A DNA stretch of 64,000 nt from positions 39,578 to 103,577 of the forward strand of contig NZ_AUJY01000001.1 of assembly GCF_000424465.1 (NCBI RefSeq). The letters are read 5' to 3'. Under the pieces are notes generated by a model. That model had not been told where the DNA came from, ran no database searches, and was given only the letters and a program-made list of their open reading frames with translations. This DNA comes from Butyrivibrio hungatei NK4A153 (lineage in GTDB: Bacteria > Bacillota > Clostridia > Lachnospirales > Lachnospiraceae). Shown in pieces: positions 34,118-42,199 of this stretch (its first letter is position 1; every line of letters starts with the position of its first letter). The position numbers and the translations under genes are program-made.

Positions 34118-35419
34118 ATGGCTGAGAAAAAGAATGTTTATAAAAAGAATACTGAAAAGGCAAAGACGGCACGTAAACCTTTTAAGGGTGAGGCTTCGAG
34201 AAAAAGTGTGCCCGGAAATCCTCAGAAGAGAACGGGAGTTAAAGAAAACGGTAATGACAAGAGTGCTGCCGTAAAAAAGAGCAGATGCCCGTATTTCAAG
34301 AAGTGCGGTGCATGCCAGATGATAGATACACCATATAAGAAACAGCTTAACTTAAAGCATGCACGTCTTGCAGAACTTCTTGAACCCTATACAAAAGTAG
34401 AGTCGTTTATCGGAATGGAGGAGCCTGAACACTACAGATGTAAGGTTCATGCAGTCTTTTCACATGACAGAAAAGGAAATCCCATTTCCGGAATATACAA
34501 AGAGGGAAGCCACGAAGTAGTACCGGTTGAAAAATGTCTTCTTGAAGATGAGAAGGCGGATGCAATCATTGCTTCGATCAGAGGAATGCTCCGATCGTTT
34601 AAGATCAAGACCTATGATGAAGACAACGGTTTTGGGCTTCTTCGTCATGTTCTTATCAGAATAGGCAGATACAGCGGGGAGATAATGGTTGTGCTTGTTA
34701 CGGTATCACCTATTTTCCCATCAAAGAATAACTTTGTTAAGGCGCTCAGAAAAGAGCATCCCGAGATCACAACTATCGTCCTTAATGTAAATGACAAGCA
34801 GACAAGCATGATACTGGGCGATAAAGAGAAGCCTCTTTACGGCCCCGGATTTATCTATGATACATGCTGCGGAATGAAATTTAAGATAAGTCCCAAGTCT
34901 TTCTATCAGGTGAATCCTGTGCAGACAGAGCTTTTGTACAAGACCGCGATTGATATGGCAGAGCTTACGGGAGATGAGATCGCGCTTGACTGCTACAGCG
35001 GTGTTGGCACGATCGGAATTATCGCAAGTCCCCATGTAAAGGAAGTTATAAGCGTTGAGCTCAACGGCGATGCGGTAAAAGATGCCATATTAAATGCCAA
35101 GATAAATGAAGTAAAGAATATTACTTTCTACAAAAATGATGCCACTAAATTCATGCAACAAATGGCTGACTCCGGAGATAAAGCGGATGTTGTATTTATG
35201 GATCCGCCGCGTTCAGGTTCAACGGTTGAATTCATCAATTCAATGATCAATCTTTCGCCCAAGAAGGTTGTTTATATTTCTTGCAGCCCGGATTCTCTTG
35301 CAAGAGACTTAGAACTTATCACAAAAGGCGGCTACAAAGTAAAGAAGGCAATTCCGGTAGATATGTTCCCGTTTACAAGGAGCATAGAAACAGTCTGTCT
35401 GTTAACGAAATCAAGCTGA
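34118..35419 (+). CDS. 23S rRNA (uracil-5-)-methyltransferase, RlmD/RumA-like
   Basis: A 433-residue SAM-dependent RNA methyltransferase. A basic, low-complexity head (about residues 1-55, Lys/Thr rich) precedes the Fe-S cysteines RCPYFKKCGACQ and the later EKCLL. The catalytic part shows LDCYSGVGTIGIIA, DVVFMDPPRSGS and the nucleophile/base region VVYISCSPDSLARDL. The N-terminus lacks an obvious TRAM domain, as in shorter Firmicutes members. TTGGAG at 34106 is its ribosome site, so the start is ATG 34118. The exact target uridine (U747, U1939 or tRNA) cannot be told here. Confidence 0.9.
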   Translation: MAEKKNVYKKNTEKAKTARKPFKGEASRKSVPGNPQKRTGVKENGNDKSAAVKKSRCPYFKKCGACQMIDTPYKKQLNLKHARLAELLEPYTKVESFIGMEEPEHYRCKVHAVFSHDRKGNPISGIYKEGSHEVVPVEKCLLEDEKADAIIASIRGMLRSFKIKTYDEDNGFGLLRHVLIRIGRYSGEIMVVLVTVSPIFPSKNNFVKALRKEHPEITTIVLNVNDKQTSMILGDKEKPLYGPGFIYDTCCGMKFKISPKSFYQVNPVQTELLYKTAIDMAELTGDEIALDCYSGVGTIGIIASPHVKEVISVELNGDAVKDAILNAKINEVKNITFYKNDATKFMQQMADSGDKADVVFMDPPRSGSTVEFINSMINLSPKKVVYISCSPDSLARDLELITKGGYKVKKAIPVDMFPFTRSIETVCLLTKSS

Positions 35420-35449
35420 AGGCGCAGATTGAGTTTACAGAAGACTGTT

Positions 35450-35481
35450 GTTCTGGCTCGCGCTTAGCGCGAGAGCAGAAC
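35450..35481. repeat. Dispersed intergenic hairpin element, copy B
   Basis: GTTCTG (35450-35455) pairs with CAGAAC (35476-35481) around a perfect CTCGCGC / GCGCGAG inner stem. CTTCCTTGTGAAAA follows. Same plan as 27637-27670 but with a different inner stem. Confidence 0.6.
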
Positions 35482-35576
35482 TTCCTTGTGAAAAAGTGGT
35501 GAGAAGATTACAAAGGTCCCTGCGATAGATGTCCACGAAGCCAAGTCGTGGCTAAGTAATGAGTGTATTTTTTATG

Positions 35577-35612
35577 AAAAGTGATCACTAAAAAATAGTG
35601 GTCACTTTTTTG
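35577..35612 (+). terminator. Terminator downstream of the RNA methyltransferase gene
   Basis: AAAAGTGATCACT (35577-35589) pairs with AGTGGTCACTTTT (35597-35609), one G-T pair, followed by T. Confidence 0.85.
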
Positions 35613-35706
35613 GATTAGGTATATAATGTTCGAAGCGGTTTTTAGTCTGAAAAACTGCTATAAATTCTATTTTCACAATATAGTCAGTGACGTTTAGAGT
35701 CTTTTC

Positions 35707-35990
35707 ACTGCTTATATTCCCAACTATTTTGAAATAGGCATTTGCTTTTTGAGGATGATTACTGCTCATATTTACAATGCTTTCATTATGAGCAGAGGTA
35801 TTTTGCTGTTATCTATAGAAAAAAGTGGTAGAGGCACTGCTTATGTGCTTTTTTCATAAATCTAGTCAGAGAGGGATAAAAAATAAAGCGCAAATTCATC
35901 TGCTTAGATTCAGGACATTCTTAATCTAGGCATTGCGAGTAAAAAAATCTTCACTGCCTATGTGGTGAAAAGAGTGTAAAAAGCAGAGGT
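35707..35990. repeat. Decayed repeat region before the second PD-(D/E)XK-like gene
   Basis: The word ACTGCYTAT/ACTGCTCAT recurs at 35707, 35761, 35836 and 35953; the first two are 54 bp apart. GCAGAGGT recurs near 35803 and 35986, and TGCTCATA can pair with TATGAGCA. It looks like an eroded hairpin array. The rest of 35613-36073 shows no gene. Confidence 0.4.
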
Positions 35991-36073
35991 TAATCGGCTT
36001 ATTCAGAAAAGTTGCAGTGCATAGACAATAATCAGGTCATTTGGCTAAGCAAAGATAAAAGAAGGAGAAGTAA

Positions 36074-36874
36074 ATGTACGGATTAAAAGAGCTACTAAAT
36101 AAAGAGGAGGAACGGCTTCTGAGAATAAAGGCTGTAGTTGATAAGCAGCTGGATGAGGCACCGGAGGGGCGACTTAGGATTTCATCGTCGGGGAAGCTTG
36201 TTCAATACATGCATTGTACTGATGAAAACAAGAAATCAATATATCAGGGAAACTATATAAAAAAGGAAAATGCCGAATTTATCAAAGCTCTTGCGCAGAA
36301 AGGATATGACAAAAAGGTAAAAAGACTTGTTGATCTGAGACTTAAGCAGATACAAAAAATAAATGCGGATTATGATGATCATGAAATTGAAAAAATATAT
36401 GCATGCATGAATCCTACGAGAAAGAAATTAGTCAGAGCGTATGAGATTCCGTTTGAACAGAGGATATCTGAGTGGAAAGAAATAGAATATAACGGGAAAA
36501 GTTTTTCTGAGGATTCACCGGAGATATGTACAAGGAAAGGCGAGAGAGTCAGGTCGAAGAGTGAAAAAATAATAGCGGATACATTCTTTGAACGCGGGAT
36601 AGAATATAAGTATGAGTGTCCGCTTGAGCTAAAAGGATATGGAATCATATTTCCTGACTTTACAATTATTAGTAGGAGAACCGGAAAAGAAGTGTATTGG
36701 GAACATGATGGACGAATGGACGATCCTCAATACGCGGAAACAGCGGTCAGAAAGATAGATACATATATAAGAAATGGAATAGTGCCAGGAGATAGGCTGA
36801 TTGTTACATTTGAAACCGGAAACTATGTATTAAGCGACAATACGATAGATGCGATGATAAAAAAATATTTGTGA
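36074..36874 (+). CDS. PD-(D/E)XK nuclease-like protein, second paralogue
   Basis: A 266-residue relative of the protein at 6553. Both have a helical first half with GKL..QY, KKGYDKKVK / QRDYDEKLL and an EW motif near residue 133, then the nuclease-like half: RVRSKSEKIIAD (Glu164), YKYECPLEL (Glu181), IFPDFTII (Asp195), VYWEHDG (Glu210, His211) and DDPQYA. GGAG stands 9 nt before ATG. Divergence is large outside these motifs, so this is an old duplication or separate acquisition. Unlike most neighbours it is flanked by decayed repeats and phage-type genes. The function is unknown. Confidence 0.75.
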   Translation: MYGLKELLNKEEERLLRIKAVVDKQLDEAPEGRLRISSSGKLVQYMHCTDENKKSIYQGNYIKKENAEFIKALAQKGYDKKVKRLVDLRLKQIQKINADYDDHEIEKIYACMNPTRKKLVRAYEIPFEQRISEWKEIEYNGKSFSEDSPEICTRKGERVRSKSEKIIADTFFERGIEYKYECPLELKGYGIIFPDFTIISRRTGKEVYWEHDGRMDDPQYAETAVRKIDTYIRNGIVPGDRLIVTFETGNYVLSDNTIDAMIKKYL

Positions 36875-37076
36875 TACCTAATGAGAACATAAACGCTTCA
36901 GGAGGAATGAAACAATACTGAGTAAAAAATGACTATTGCTGTTATCCTGAGGGGATTGGACAAGATTGCAGATAAGGACAATTAATAAATTGACATGTGA
37001 ACACGTGTTCGATATAATAATCATAGATTCGCTACCATACATCAATCTATGCAACATTGGCTTTGACTTTGGAGGT

Positions 37077-37343
37077 ATGAAAACAGTGGAAATTGAGGAA
37101 TGTATCAAGGATGCGTTTGAAGACTCTATGCAGTTATTTGTTCAGACAGAAGAATACAAGAAGGAACGTGATGAGATAAATGATATGATCATAACATTTC
37201 GAGCAATGCTGGATGTGAACCGGCAACTGCAGTTTAATGAAATAGTAGATGCCATAACCGTTGCAGACGGTAAGCTTGCATCGGAAGCATATCTGCACGG
37301 AGTTGTAGAGGGGATAGCGCTTCGTGAGAAAATAATCGGATAG
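37077..37343 (+). CDS. Small protein, DUF6809-like
   Basis: An 88-residue acidic helical protein starting MKTVEIEECIKDAFED and ending SEAYLHGVVEGIALREKII, a pattern like the small DUF6809 proteins of Firmicutes mobile elements (low certainty). The frame is open from 36966. GGAGG at 37071-37075 is only 1 nt from ATG 37077 but 10 nt from GTG 37086, so the true start may be 37086. It precedes the minus-strand XRE gene. Confidence 0.55.
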   Translation: MKTVEIEECIKDAFEDSMQLFVQTEEYKKERDEINDMIITFRAMLDVNRQLQFNEIVDAITVADGKLASEAYLHGVVEGIALREKIIG

Positions 37344-37488
37344 ATGGTAAAAAAAGTGCAAAGACATATTTTAATATGTGGTAAGTACCTTATCTACCAA
37401 GTAGAATGGCGGAAAGGAAGATACATATCACATGTGGGTATGTCTGAACACTATTTTCTATCAAAATGGAATATATAATCGAATGCCT

Positions 37489-37821
37489 TTATTCATCTTC
37501 AGACTCAAGCAGGGCGTTGATGAGTTCACGCTTTTGCTTGGATGTCATCTTGGATACATTCTTTGCGATAAGTCTATGTATCATATAATATTCGGATTCA
37601 AAATCTCCGCTTTCTGATGAGTTTCCGTTTAACAGATAGTCGGTAGTAGTGTGAAGGGCAGTAGCGATATTGGCTATAACGGGCCCTTTCGGAACACGGT
37701 CGCCCTTTATATATCGAGACATTGAGACTTCGGTGACGTCGACTTTTTCAGCGAGTTCGCGCTGAGTCATATTAAGCTGAGTAAGTAATTCAGCTATTCT
37801 TCCTCCTAATGTGTTGTTCAT
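37489..37821 (-). CDS. XRE-family repressor of the lysis cassette
   Basis: A 110-residue regulator with an N-terminal helix-turn-helix (RIAELLTQLNMTQRELAEKV, VSMSRYIKGDR, IANIATALHTTTDYLL) and a helical tail (YYMIHRLIAKNVSKMTSKQKRELI). It is the phage-repressor style. It is transcribed away from the peptide/holin/endolysin genes, with 331 bp between the starts holding several palindromes. GAGGA precedes the ATG on the minus strand. Confidence 0.88.
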   Translation of the reverse strand: MNNTLGGRIAELLTQLNMTQRELAEKVDVTEVSMSRYIKGDRVPKGPVIANIATALHTTTDYLLNGNSSESGDFESEYYMIHRLIAKNVSKMTSKQKRELINALLESEDE

Positions 37822-37884
37822 AGGATATCCTCATTTCTAATTTGATATATTATCTTGGATAAATGAAAGTGTAATGCCGCTTTT

Positions 37885-37903
37885 TTAAGATAAAACATCT
37901 TAA
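37885..37903. promoter_or_regulatory. Palindrome, probable XRE operator
   Basis: TTAAGATAAAACATCTTAA is a perfect 7+5+7 inverted repeat 64 bp upstream of the XRE start. Confidence 0.5.
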
Positions 37904-37950
37904 CCGGCTAATATACATTCTCTTTATTCATATATGGAATAATTTCAGAA

Positions 37951-38011
37951 ACTTACCAAAAGTATAATTCAATTCATCCAAAACGTCAAATTAAAATAAT
38001 TTTCGGTAAGT
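37951..38011. promoter_or_regulatory. Inverted pair of ACTTACCRAAA motifs
   Basis: ACTTACCAAAAGTATAA (37951-37967) and TTTTCGGTAAGT (38000-38011) carry the same motif in opposite directions. A third copy, ACTTACCGAATGTATAAG, is at 38232-38249. The repetition around one promoter region suggests regulator-binding sites. Confidence 0.5.
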
Positions 38012-38094
38012 ATAAAATCCGTAAAACGCAGTAAAATAGCAGTGTTTGATTATTTTATCAGAATCACGGCATAAACAAACGGTAAATTAATGTA

Positions 38095-38123
38095 TTGACA
38101 ACTTTCCAAACGTGATATATGAT
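38095..38123 (+). promoter_or_regulatory. Promoter of the micro-ORF / lysis genes
   Basis: TTGACA (38095-38100) and TATGAT (38118-38123) are 17 bp apart, 29 bp upstream of the micro-ORF start. Confidence 0.75.
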
Positions 38124-38152
38124 TAAATCAAGCTAAAACGAACGGAGGTGAG

Positions 38153-38215
38153 ATGAGAATGTCAGAACACGCAAATATGCTGTTATTAGGACTGGCACGT
38201 GCACCATGTGCGTAA
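38153..38215 (+). CDS. 20-residue micro-ORF upstream of the holin gene
   Basis: ATG 38153 follows a strong CGGAGGTGAG site at 3-8 nt and opens a 20-codon frame that starts MRMSEHANM and ends LLLGLARAPCA before TAA. It lies just after a good promoter and just before a long hairpin (38221-38259) and the holin gene. It could be a leader peptide that controls the hairpin, or a small peptide in its own right. The ribosome site is better than chance, but no homologue is known to me. Confidence 0.5.
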   Translation: MRMSEHANMLLLGLARAPCA

Positions 38216-38220
38216 ATTTT

Positions 38221-38259
38221 TTTATCCATTGACTTACCGAATGTATAAGTATGGATAAA
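38221..38259. promoter_or_regulatory. Long hairpin/operator between micro-ORF and holin
   Basis: TTTATCCAT (38221-38229) pairs with ATGGATAAA (38251-38259), and ACTTA with TAAGT, leaving a TG bulge and a 9-nt loop. It includes the ACTTACCGAA motif found twice upstream. It lacks a T tail, so it may be an operator or attenuator rather than a terminator. Confidence 0.55.
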
Positions 38260-38310
38260 ACAAATTAACTTTTGTTCTATAAAATCTACGCACAGGAAAG
38301 GAGAATGCTT

Positions 38311-38499
38311 ATGAAGAACTGGCTTGAAGCAGCAGGAATAAGAGCTGTGAAGACGGTGGCACAGACAGCCATTGCCACGATAGGAACTTCGGAGTTTCTG
38401 GGAGACGTTAATTGGGTGATGGTTGCAAGTGCGGCATCATTGGCAGGAATACTTTCCCTGCTGATGAGTATTTCCGGGATTCCGGAACTGAAGAAATAA
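38311..38499 (+). CDS. Phage-type holin
   Basis: A 62-residue membrane protein. The sequence KNWLEAAGIRAVKTVAQTAIA followed by GDVNWVMVASAASLAGILSLL and SISGIPELKK is the classic small holin pattern of Firmicutes phages (r1t-like family), with two membrane segments. It makes holes for the endolysin encoded 103 bp downstream. AAAGGAG is 7 nt from ATG 38311, which I prefer to the in-frame ATG 38305 and the open frame from 38272. Confidence 0.9.
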   Translation: MKNWLEAAGIRAVKTVAQTAIATIGTSEFLGDVNWVMVASAASLAGILSLLMSISGIPELKK

Positions 38500-38602
38500 G
38501 GAAAGGCGCCGGCTTGGCGCTTCCTTCAACAATGAAAACAGAACACAAAAAATAAAACACAGAAACCAAAAAACAAAGTACAAAAAGAAAAGGAGAAAAA
38601 TT

Positions 38603-39604
38603 ATGAATTTTGTAGAAAGTATAATGACTCAGAACCCCTGCTACACAGAGGGAAGAAAAATAACCGTGAAAGGCCTTATGCTCCATTCTGTCGGATGCGC
38701 ACAGCCCCGAGCAATGGCATTTATCAATAGCTGGAACACACCTTCACATGACAGCTCATGCGTTCATGGCTTCATAGACGGAAACGACGGAACAGTGTAT
38801 CAGACGCTTCCTTGGAACCACAGAGGATGGCACGCAGGCGGAGCGGCAAACAATACACATATCGGAGTTGAGATGTGTGAGCCTGCAAGCCTTAATTATA
38901 CAAGTGGAGCGACTTTTACCTGCTCAAACATACCTGAGGCACGCAAATCGGTAAAAAGAACATATGAAGCGGCAGTCGAACTGTTCGCGATGCTCTGCAA
39001 ATTATTTAACCTCGATCCTCTTGGAGACGGAGTGATTGTTTCTCACAATGAGGGACATATCAGAGGAATAGCTTCCAACCACAGTGACCCCGAGCACTTA
39101 TGGAATCAGCTTGAAACCGGCTATACGATGGACGGATTCAGAAAAGCGGTAAAAGAACTTTTGGACAAAGGTGTTGCGGACTTTCCAAAGGGAAGCACAG
39201 AAGAGGCATATCCTTACGCCGGACCGGCGGGCACTTATCCGACCGTACCTTTTTCTGTAAAAGTTCTTATAGATAATCTGAACATCCGTGCAAATCCGAA
39301 TTTTGGAGGTGCGATCAAAGGACAGACAGGCAGAGGTGTATTTACGGTTGTTGAGGTACAGAACGGATGGGGAAAGCTTAGAAACGGAACAGGATGGATC
39401 TATCTTGAAGAGAAGGCATATTGCACAGTCCTTGACCGTTTGATCTCGGAAAGCTATGAAAGGAAATCCATTGATGAGATTGCAAGAGAAGTAGTGAATG
39501 GAAAATGGGGCAACGGCGAAGAAAGGAAGATGCGTCTTACCGAAGCGGGATATGATTACAATGCTGTACAGCAGAGAGTAAATGAGATTATCTGGAATCC
39601 TTGA
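38603..39604 (+). CDS. N-acetylmuramoyl-L-alanine amidase endolysin with SH3 and CW_7 domains
   Basis: A 333-residue peptidoglycan hydrolase. Residues about 1-190 form an amidase_2/PGRP-like domain: KGLMLHSVGCA (first zinc His), HRGWHAGGAANNTHIGVEM, and VSHNEGH with SDPEHLW. Residues about 215-275 form a bacterial SH3 domain (LNIRANPNFGG, VVEVQNGWGKLRNGTGWIYL). Residues about 290-333 are a CW_7 (Cpl-7 type) cell-wall-binding repeat (SIDEIAREVVNGKWGNGEER). No signal peptide, as in holin-dependent endolysins. AAAGGAG precedes ATG. Confidence 0.93.
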   Translation: MNFVESIMTQNPCYTEGRKITVKGLMLHSVGCAQPRAMAFINSWNTPSHDSSCVHGFIDGNDGTVYQTLPWNHRGWHAGGAANNTHIGVEMCEPASLNYTSGATFTCSNIPEARKSVKRTYEAAVELFAMLCKLFNLDPLGDGVIVSHNEGHIRGIASNHSDPEHLWNQLETGYTMDGFRKAVKELLDKGVADFPKGSTEEAYPYAGPAGTYPTVPFSVKVLIDNLNIRANPNFGGAIKGQTGRGVFTVVEVQNGWGKLRNGTGWIYLEEKAYCTVLDRLISESYERKSIDEIAREVVNGKWGNGEERKMRLTEAGYDYNAVQQRVNEIIWNP

Positions 39605-39607
39605 AGA

Positions 39608-39652
39608 AAAGAGCTTTTGGCTTGGTTAACCTAAGGCAAAAGCTCTTTATTG
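39608..39652 (+). terminator. Terminator of the lysis cassette
   Basis: AAAGAGCTTTTG (39608-39619) pairs perfectly with CAAAAGCTCTTT (39637-39648), followed by ATT. Confidence 0.85.
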
Positions 39653-39783
39653 CCGCAATTATATGTCAAACGTATAACATAGCCAGTCTTGTGTAAAAGA
39701 CAATTACTTGTGCAAGATATACAAAAACCATATTGATATATCGTAATTAATTCACGAAATGGATAATTTTTTGATAAAAACGT

Positions 39784-39824
39784 ATGTCAACCGATTGACA
39801 TAAATAAACGTCACGTGGTAATAT
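39784..39824 (+). promoter_or_regulatory. Promoter and palindromic operator of the first sugar ABC operon
   Basis: TTGACA (39795-39800) and TAATAT (39819-39824) are 18 bp apart. The perfect palindrome ATGTCAACCGATTGACAT (39784-39801) covers the -35 box, as expected for a LacI-type operator. A half site ATGTCAAACG lies near 39662. The LacI gene at 44525 is the obvious candidate regulator. Confidence 0.75.
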
Positions 39825-39869
39825 CTGTTTACAATAAACAAAGACCTTTAAAAGGAGGGGTTATTTAAG

Positions 39870-41192
39870 ATGAGAAGGAAAATAGTTTCATTAGTAGTTG
39901 GTGCAGCATTGGCATTATCAATGGTTGCATGCAGTACACAGAATCCGGAAGAGCCTGTTGCTCAGACTGCCGGAGAGCAGGTTGCAGATAGCAGCAATGG
40001 AGGGGGATCGGCTATCTCAATTTTAAATTCTAAAACAGAGATTCAGACACAGTTCGAGGATATGGCAAAAGAGTATGAAGAGAAGACAGGTGTGCATGTT
40101 GAAGTATACAATGCCGATACGGATACAACAGTTGCTTCACAGATTGCAACAAAGTATGCATCACACGATCCTTATACACTTTCAATGGTGGATCCGAAAG
40201 ATATATATGCAGTAGCAAATGAGTATGCTTACGATCTTTCAAATGAGGACTGGGCAAAGAAAACAAAGCTTGGAATCACGGTTAACGGAAAAGTTGTAGG
40301 ATTTCCTTTCTGTGTAGAGGCAAGAGGTATTCTTTATAACGCAGATGCGATTGAAAAGATCACGGGAGAAACGTTCGATCCTACATCGGTTGCTAAGCTT
40401 GAAGATTTCCAGAAGTTACTTGATAAGCTTGTACAGGGCGGAATGGAGAAGCCTGTAGGAATTCTTTCAGAGTATTGGTCACTCGGTGCACACTGGTTCC
40501 CTATGGTATATGAAGAGCAGCAGGATCCGGATGCATTTGTAAAGAGCCTTCTTGATGGATCGGGTAAGCTTTCGGATAATGAGAAATTCAATTCCTTAAT
40601 GGATTCATTTGATACGCTTATTAAATATAACTATGCAAAAGGTTCTGCTTCTAACGCAGATCGTGAAGAGACATCCATGATGCTTGCAGAAGGACAGATT
40701 GCTTTTATGTTCGGCGGAAACTGGGACTGGTCGGTTATCAACCAGTATGATTACACAGAGCACCTCGGAATGATGCCTGTTCCGCAGAATACTACAGATA
40801 CAAGCAACTTTAAGATTGTCGGCGGTGCAACCAAGTATTTCTTTGTTGACAGTTCATCAGATACTTCAGATGAGCAGAGACAGGCTGCGCTTGACTTTCT
40901 TAACTGGCTTGTAAACGATGCTGACGGAAATGCTTTCCTTACAGAAAAGTGTGCGCTTGTTCCTGCTTTTGAAAATATCAAAGCCGATAAGCTCGATCCA
41001 TTTTCTCTTTCTGTAAAGACATATGCAGATGCAGGAAATATGATTCCTACATACAATTACCTTCCCGACGATCATATGACGGTAGTAGGACAGGAGATCA
41101 TGCAGAAATACCTTGATGAGTCAATGGACAGAGCAGCACTTGCTGATGCGGTAACTGAGTATTTCAAGTCTGCAACACCTATTGAGCACTGA
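39870..41192 (+). CDS. Sugar ABC transporter substrate-binding lipoprotein
   Basis: A 440-residue extracytoplasmic binding protein (family 1 solute-binding). The signal ends in the lipobox MVACS. The fold is typical: YEEKTGVHVEVYNADTDTT, FPFCVEARGILYNADAIEK, GQIAFMFGGNWDWSVI. AAAGGAGG precedes ATG. It is the first gene of an operon with two permeases and a sucrose-phosphorylase-like enzyme, so sucrose or a related glucoside is the likely cargo. No ATPase gene is present; a shared MsmK-type ATPase elsewhere is probable. Confidence 0.93.
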   Translation: MRRKIVSLVVGAALALSMVACSTQNPEEPVAQTAGEQVADSSNGGGSAISILNSKTEIQTQFEDMAKEYEEKTGVHVEVYNADTDTTVASQIATKYASHDPYTLSMVDPKDIYAVANEYAYDLSNEDWAKKTKLGITVNGKVVGFPFCVEARGILYNADAIEKITGETFDPTSVAKLEDFQKLLDKLVQGGMEKPVGILSEYWSLGAHWFPMVYEEQQDPDAFVKSLLDGSGKLSDNEKFNSLMDSFDTLIKYNYAKGSASNADREETSMMLAEGQIAFMFGGNWDWSVINQYDYTEHLGMMPVPQNTTDTSNFKIVGGATKYFFVDSSSDTSDEQRQAALDFLNWLVNDADGNAFLTEKCALVPAFENIKADKLDPFSLSVKTYADAGNMIPTYNYLPDDHMTVVGQEIMQKYLDESMDRAALADAVTEYFKSATPIEH

Positions 41193-41232
41193 TAATTTAC
41201 TCAATAATCAATCTGATTGTAAAAAGACATTA

Positions 41233-41265
41233 TATCAGGGCTTCGATCATCAAGAAGCCCTGATA
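41233..41265 (+). other. Intercistronic hairpin
   Basis: TATCAGGGCTTC pairs perfectly with GAAGCCCTGATA (12 bp), followed by AAAAAAG rather than T. It separates binding-protein and permease genes and probably stabilises the upstream message. Confidence 0.7.
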
Positions 41266-41320
41266 AAAAAGAAAAGAGATTTAAGTGTTTAGTGCACGGG
41301 TATTTTGAAAGGTGAGGCAT

Positions 41321-42199
41321 ATGAAAACTAATACACTGGGCTATAAATTAAAACAGTATTTGATCTTTGCCGGATTAACAACGGTAATATTTTGCAGTGT
41401 TGTGATAATACCTTTTATTTATGGACTGTATCTTACATTTACGAGCTGGAACGGAGTATCCAGAAATAAGCCTTTTGTAGGCATGGAAAATTATGCGAAT
41501 GCATTTTCGGATGGGGGATATTGGACATCTCTCGGACGTACGTTTATCTATTCGGCAATAGCTGTTGTACTTGTAAATGCTGTTGCATTTATCATTGCAT
41601 ATATGGTTACGAGCGGAATCAAAGGCCAGAATTTTTTCAGAGCCGGATTCTTTGTACCGAATCTTATCGGTGGTATCGTACTTGGTTATGTTTGGAAATT
41701 TGTATTTAATAAAGCGCTGGTAGAGCTTATGGGCTATATATCAGACGGAAGAGCTAAGTCACTCCTTGCTACGGAGAGCGGAGCAATCGCAGCACTTATT
41801 ATTGTTTCGGTATGGCAGTATGCCGGCTACATGATGCTTATCTATGTCGCAGGTTTTATGAGCGTATCGGAAGATGTTATTGAAGCGGCTAAAATTGATG
41901 GCTGTACAGGCAGACAGTCTATCATTCATATATCAATTCCACTTATGACGGCATCATTTGTACAGTGTCTTTTCCTTACGATCACAAGATGTTTCATGGT
42001 ATATGACGTCAACCTTTCGTTGACTAACGGTGATCCTTATGGAAGTTCAGCGCTTGCAGCAATGCACGTTTACAATCAGGCTTTCGTAAACAAGAACTAC
42101 GGAACCGGCCAGGCAGAGGCACTTATCTTGTTTGTGATCTGCGCGGTGATCGGTGGAATTCAAGTATACGTAGGTAAGAAAGGGGAGGTACAGGCATAA
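41321..42199 (+). CDS. Sugar ABC transporter permease (MalF-type)
   Basis: A 292-residue membrane protein with six segments (FCSVVIIPFIYGLYLTF near the start) and the permease EAA loop DVIEAAKIDGCTGRQSIIHI. The open frame starts at GTG 41312, but ATG 41321 with AAAGGTGAGG upstream is more likely. It overlaps the second permease by 1 bp. Confidence 0.93.
   Translation: MKTNTLGYKLKQYLIFAGLTTVIFCSVVIIPFIYGLYLTFTSWNGVSRNKPFVGMENYANAFSDGGYWTSLGRTFIYSAIAVVLVNAVAFIIAYMVTSGIKGQNFFRAGFFVPNLIGGIVLGYVWKFVFNKALVELMGYISDGRAKSLLATESGAIAALIIVSVWQYAGYMMLIYVAGFMSVSEDVIEAAKIDGCTGRQSIIHISIPLMTASFVQCLFLTITRCFMVYDVNLSLTNGDPYGSSALAAMHVYNQAFVNKNYGTGQAEALILFVICAVIGGIQVYVGKKGEVQA

Noticed and set aside
35500..35560. 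Possible small RNA with CCACGA/TCGTGG hairpin after the RNA methyltransferase gene
   Set aside because: No promoter and no known RNA family recognised; stem is short.
36074..39652. Complete prophage
   Set aside because: Only repressor, holin and endolysin are present; no integrase, packaging, capsid or tail genes, and no flanking direct repeats found.
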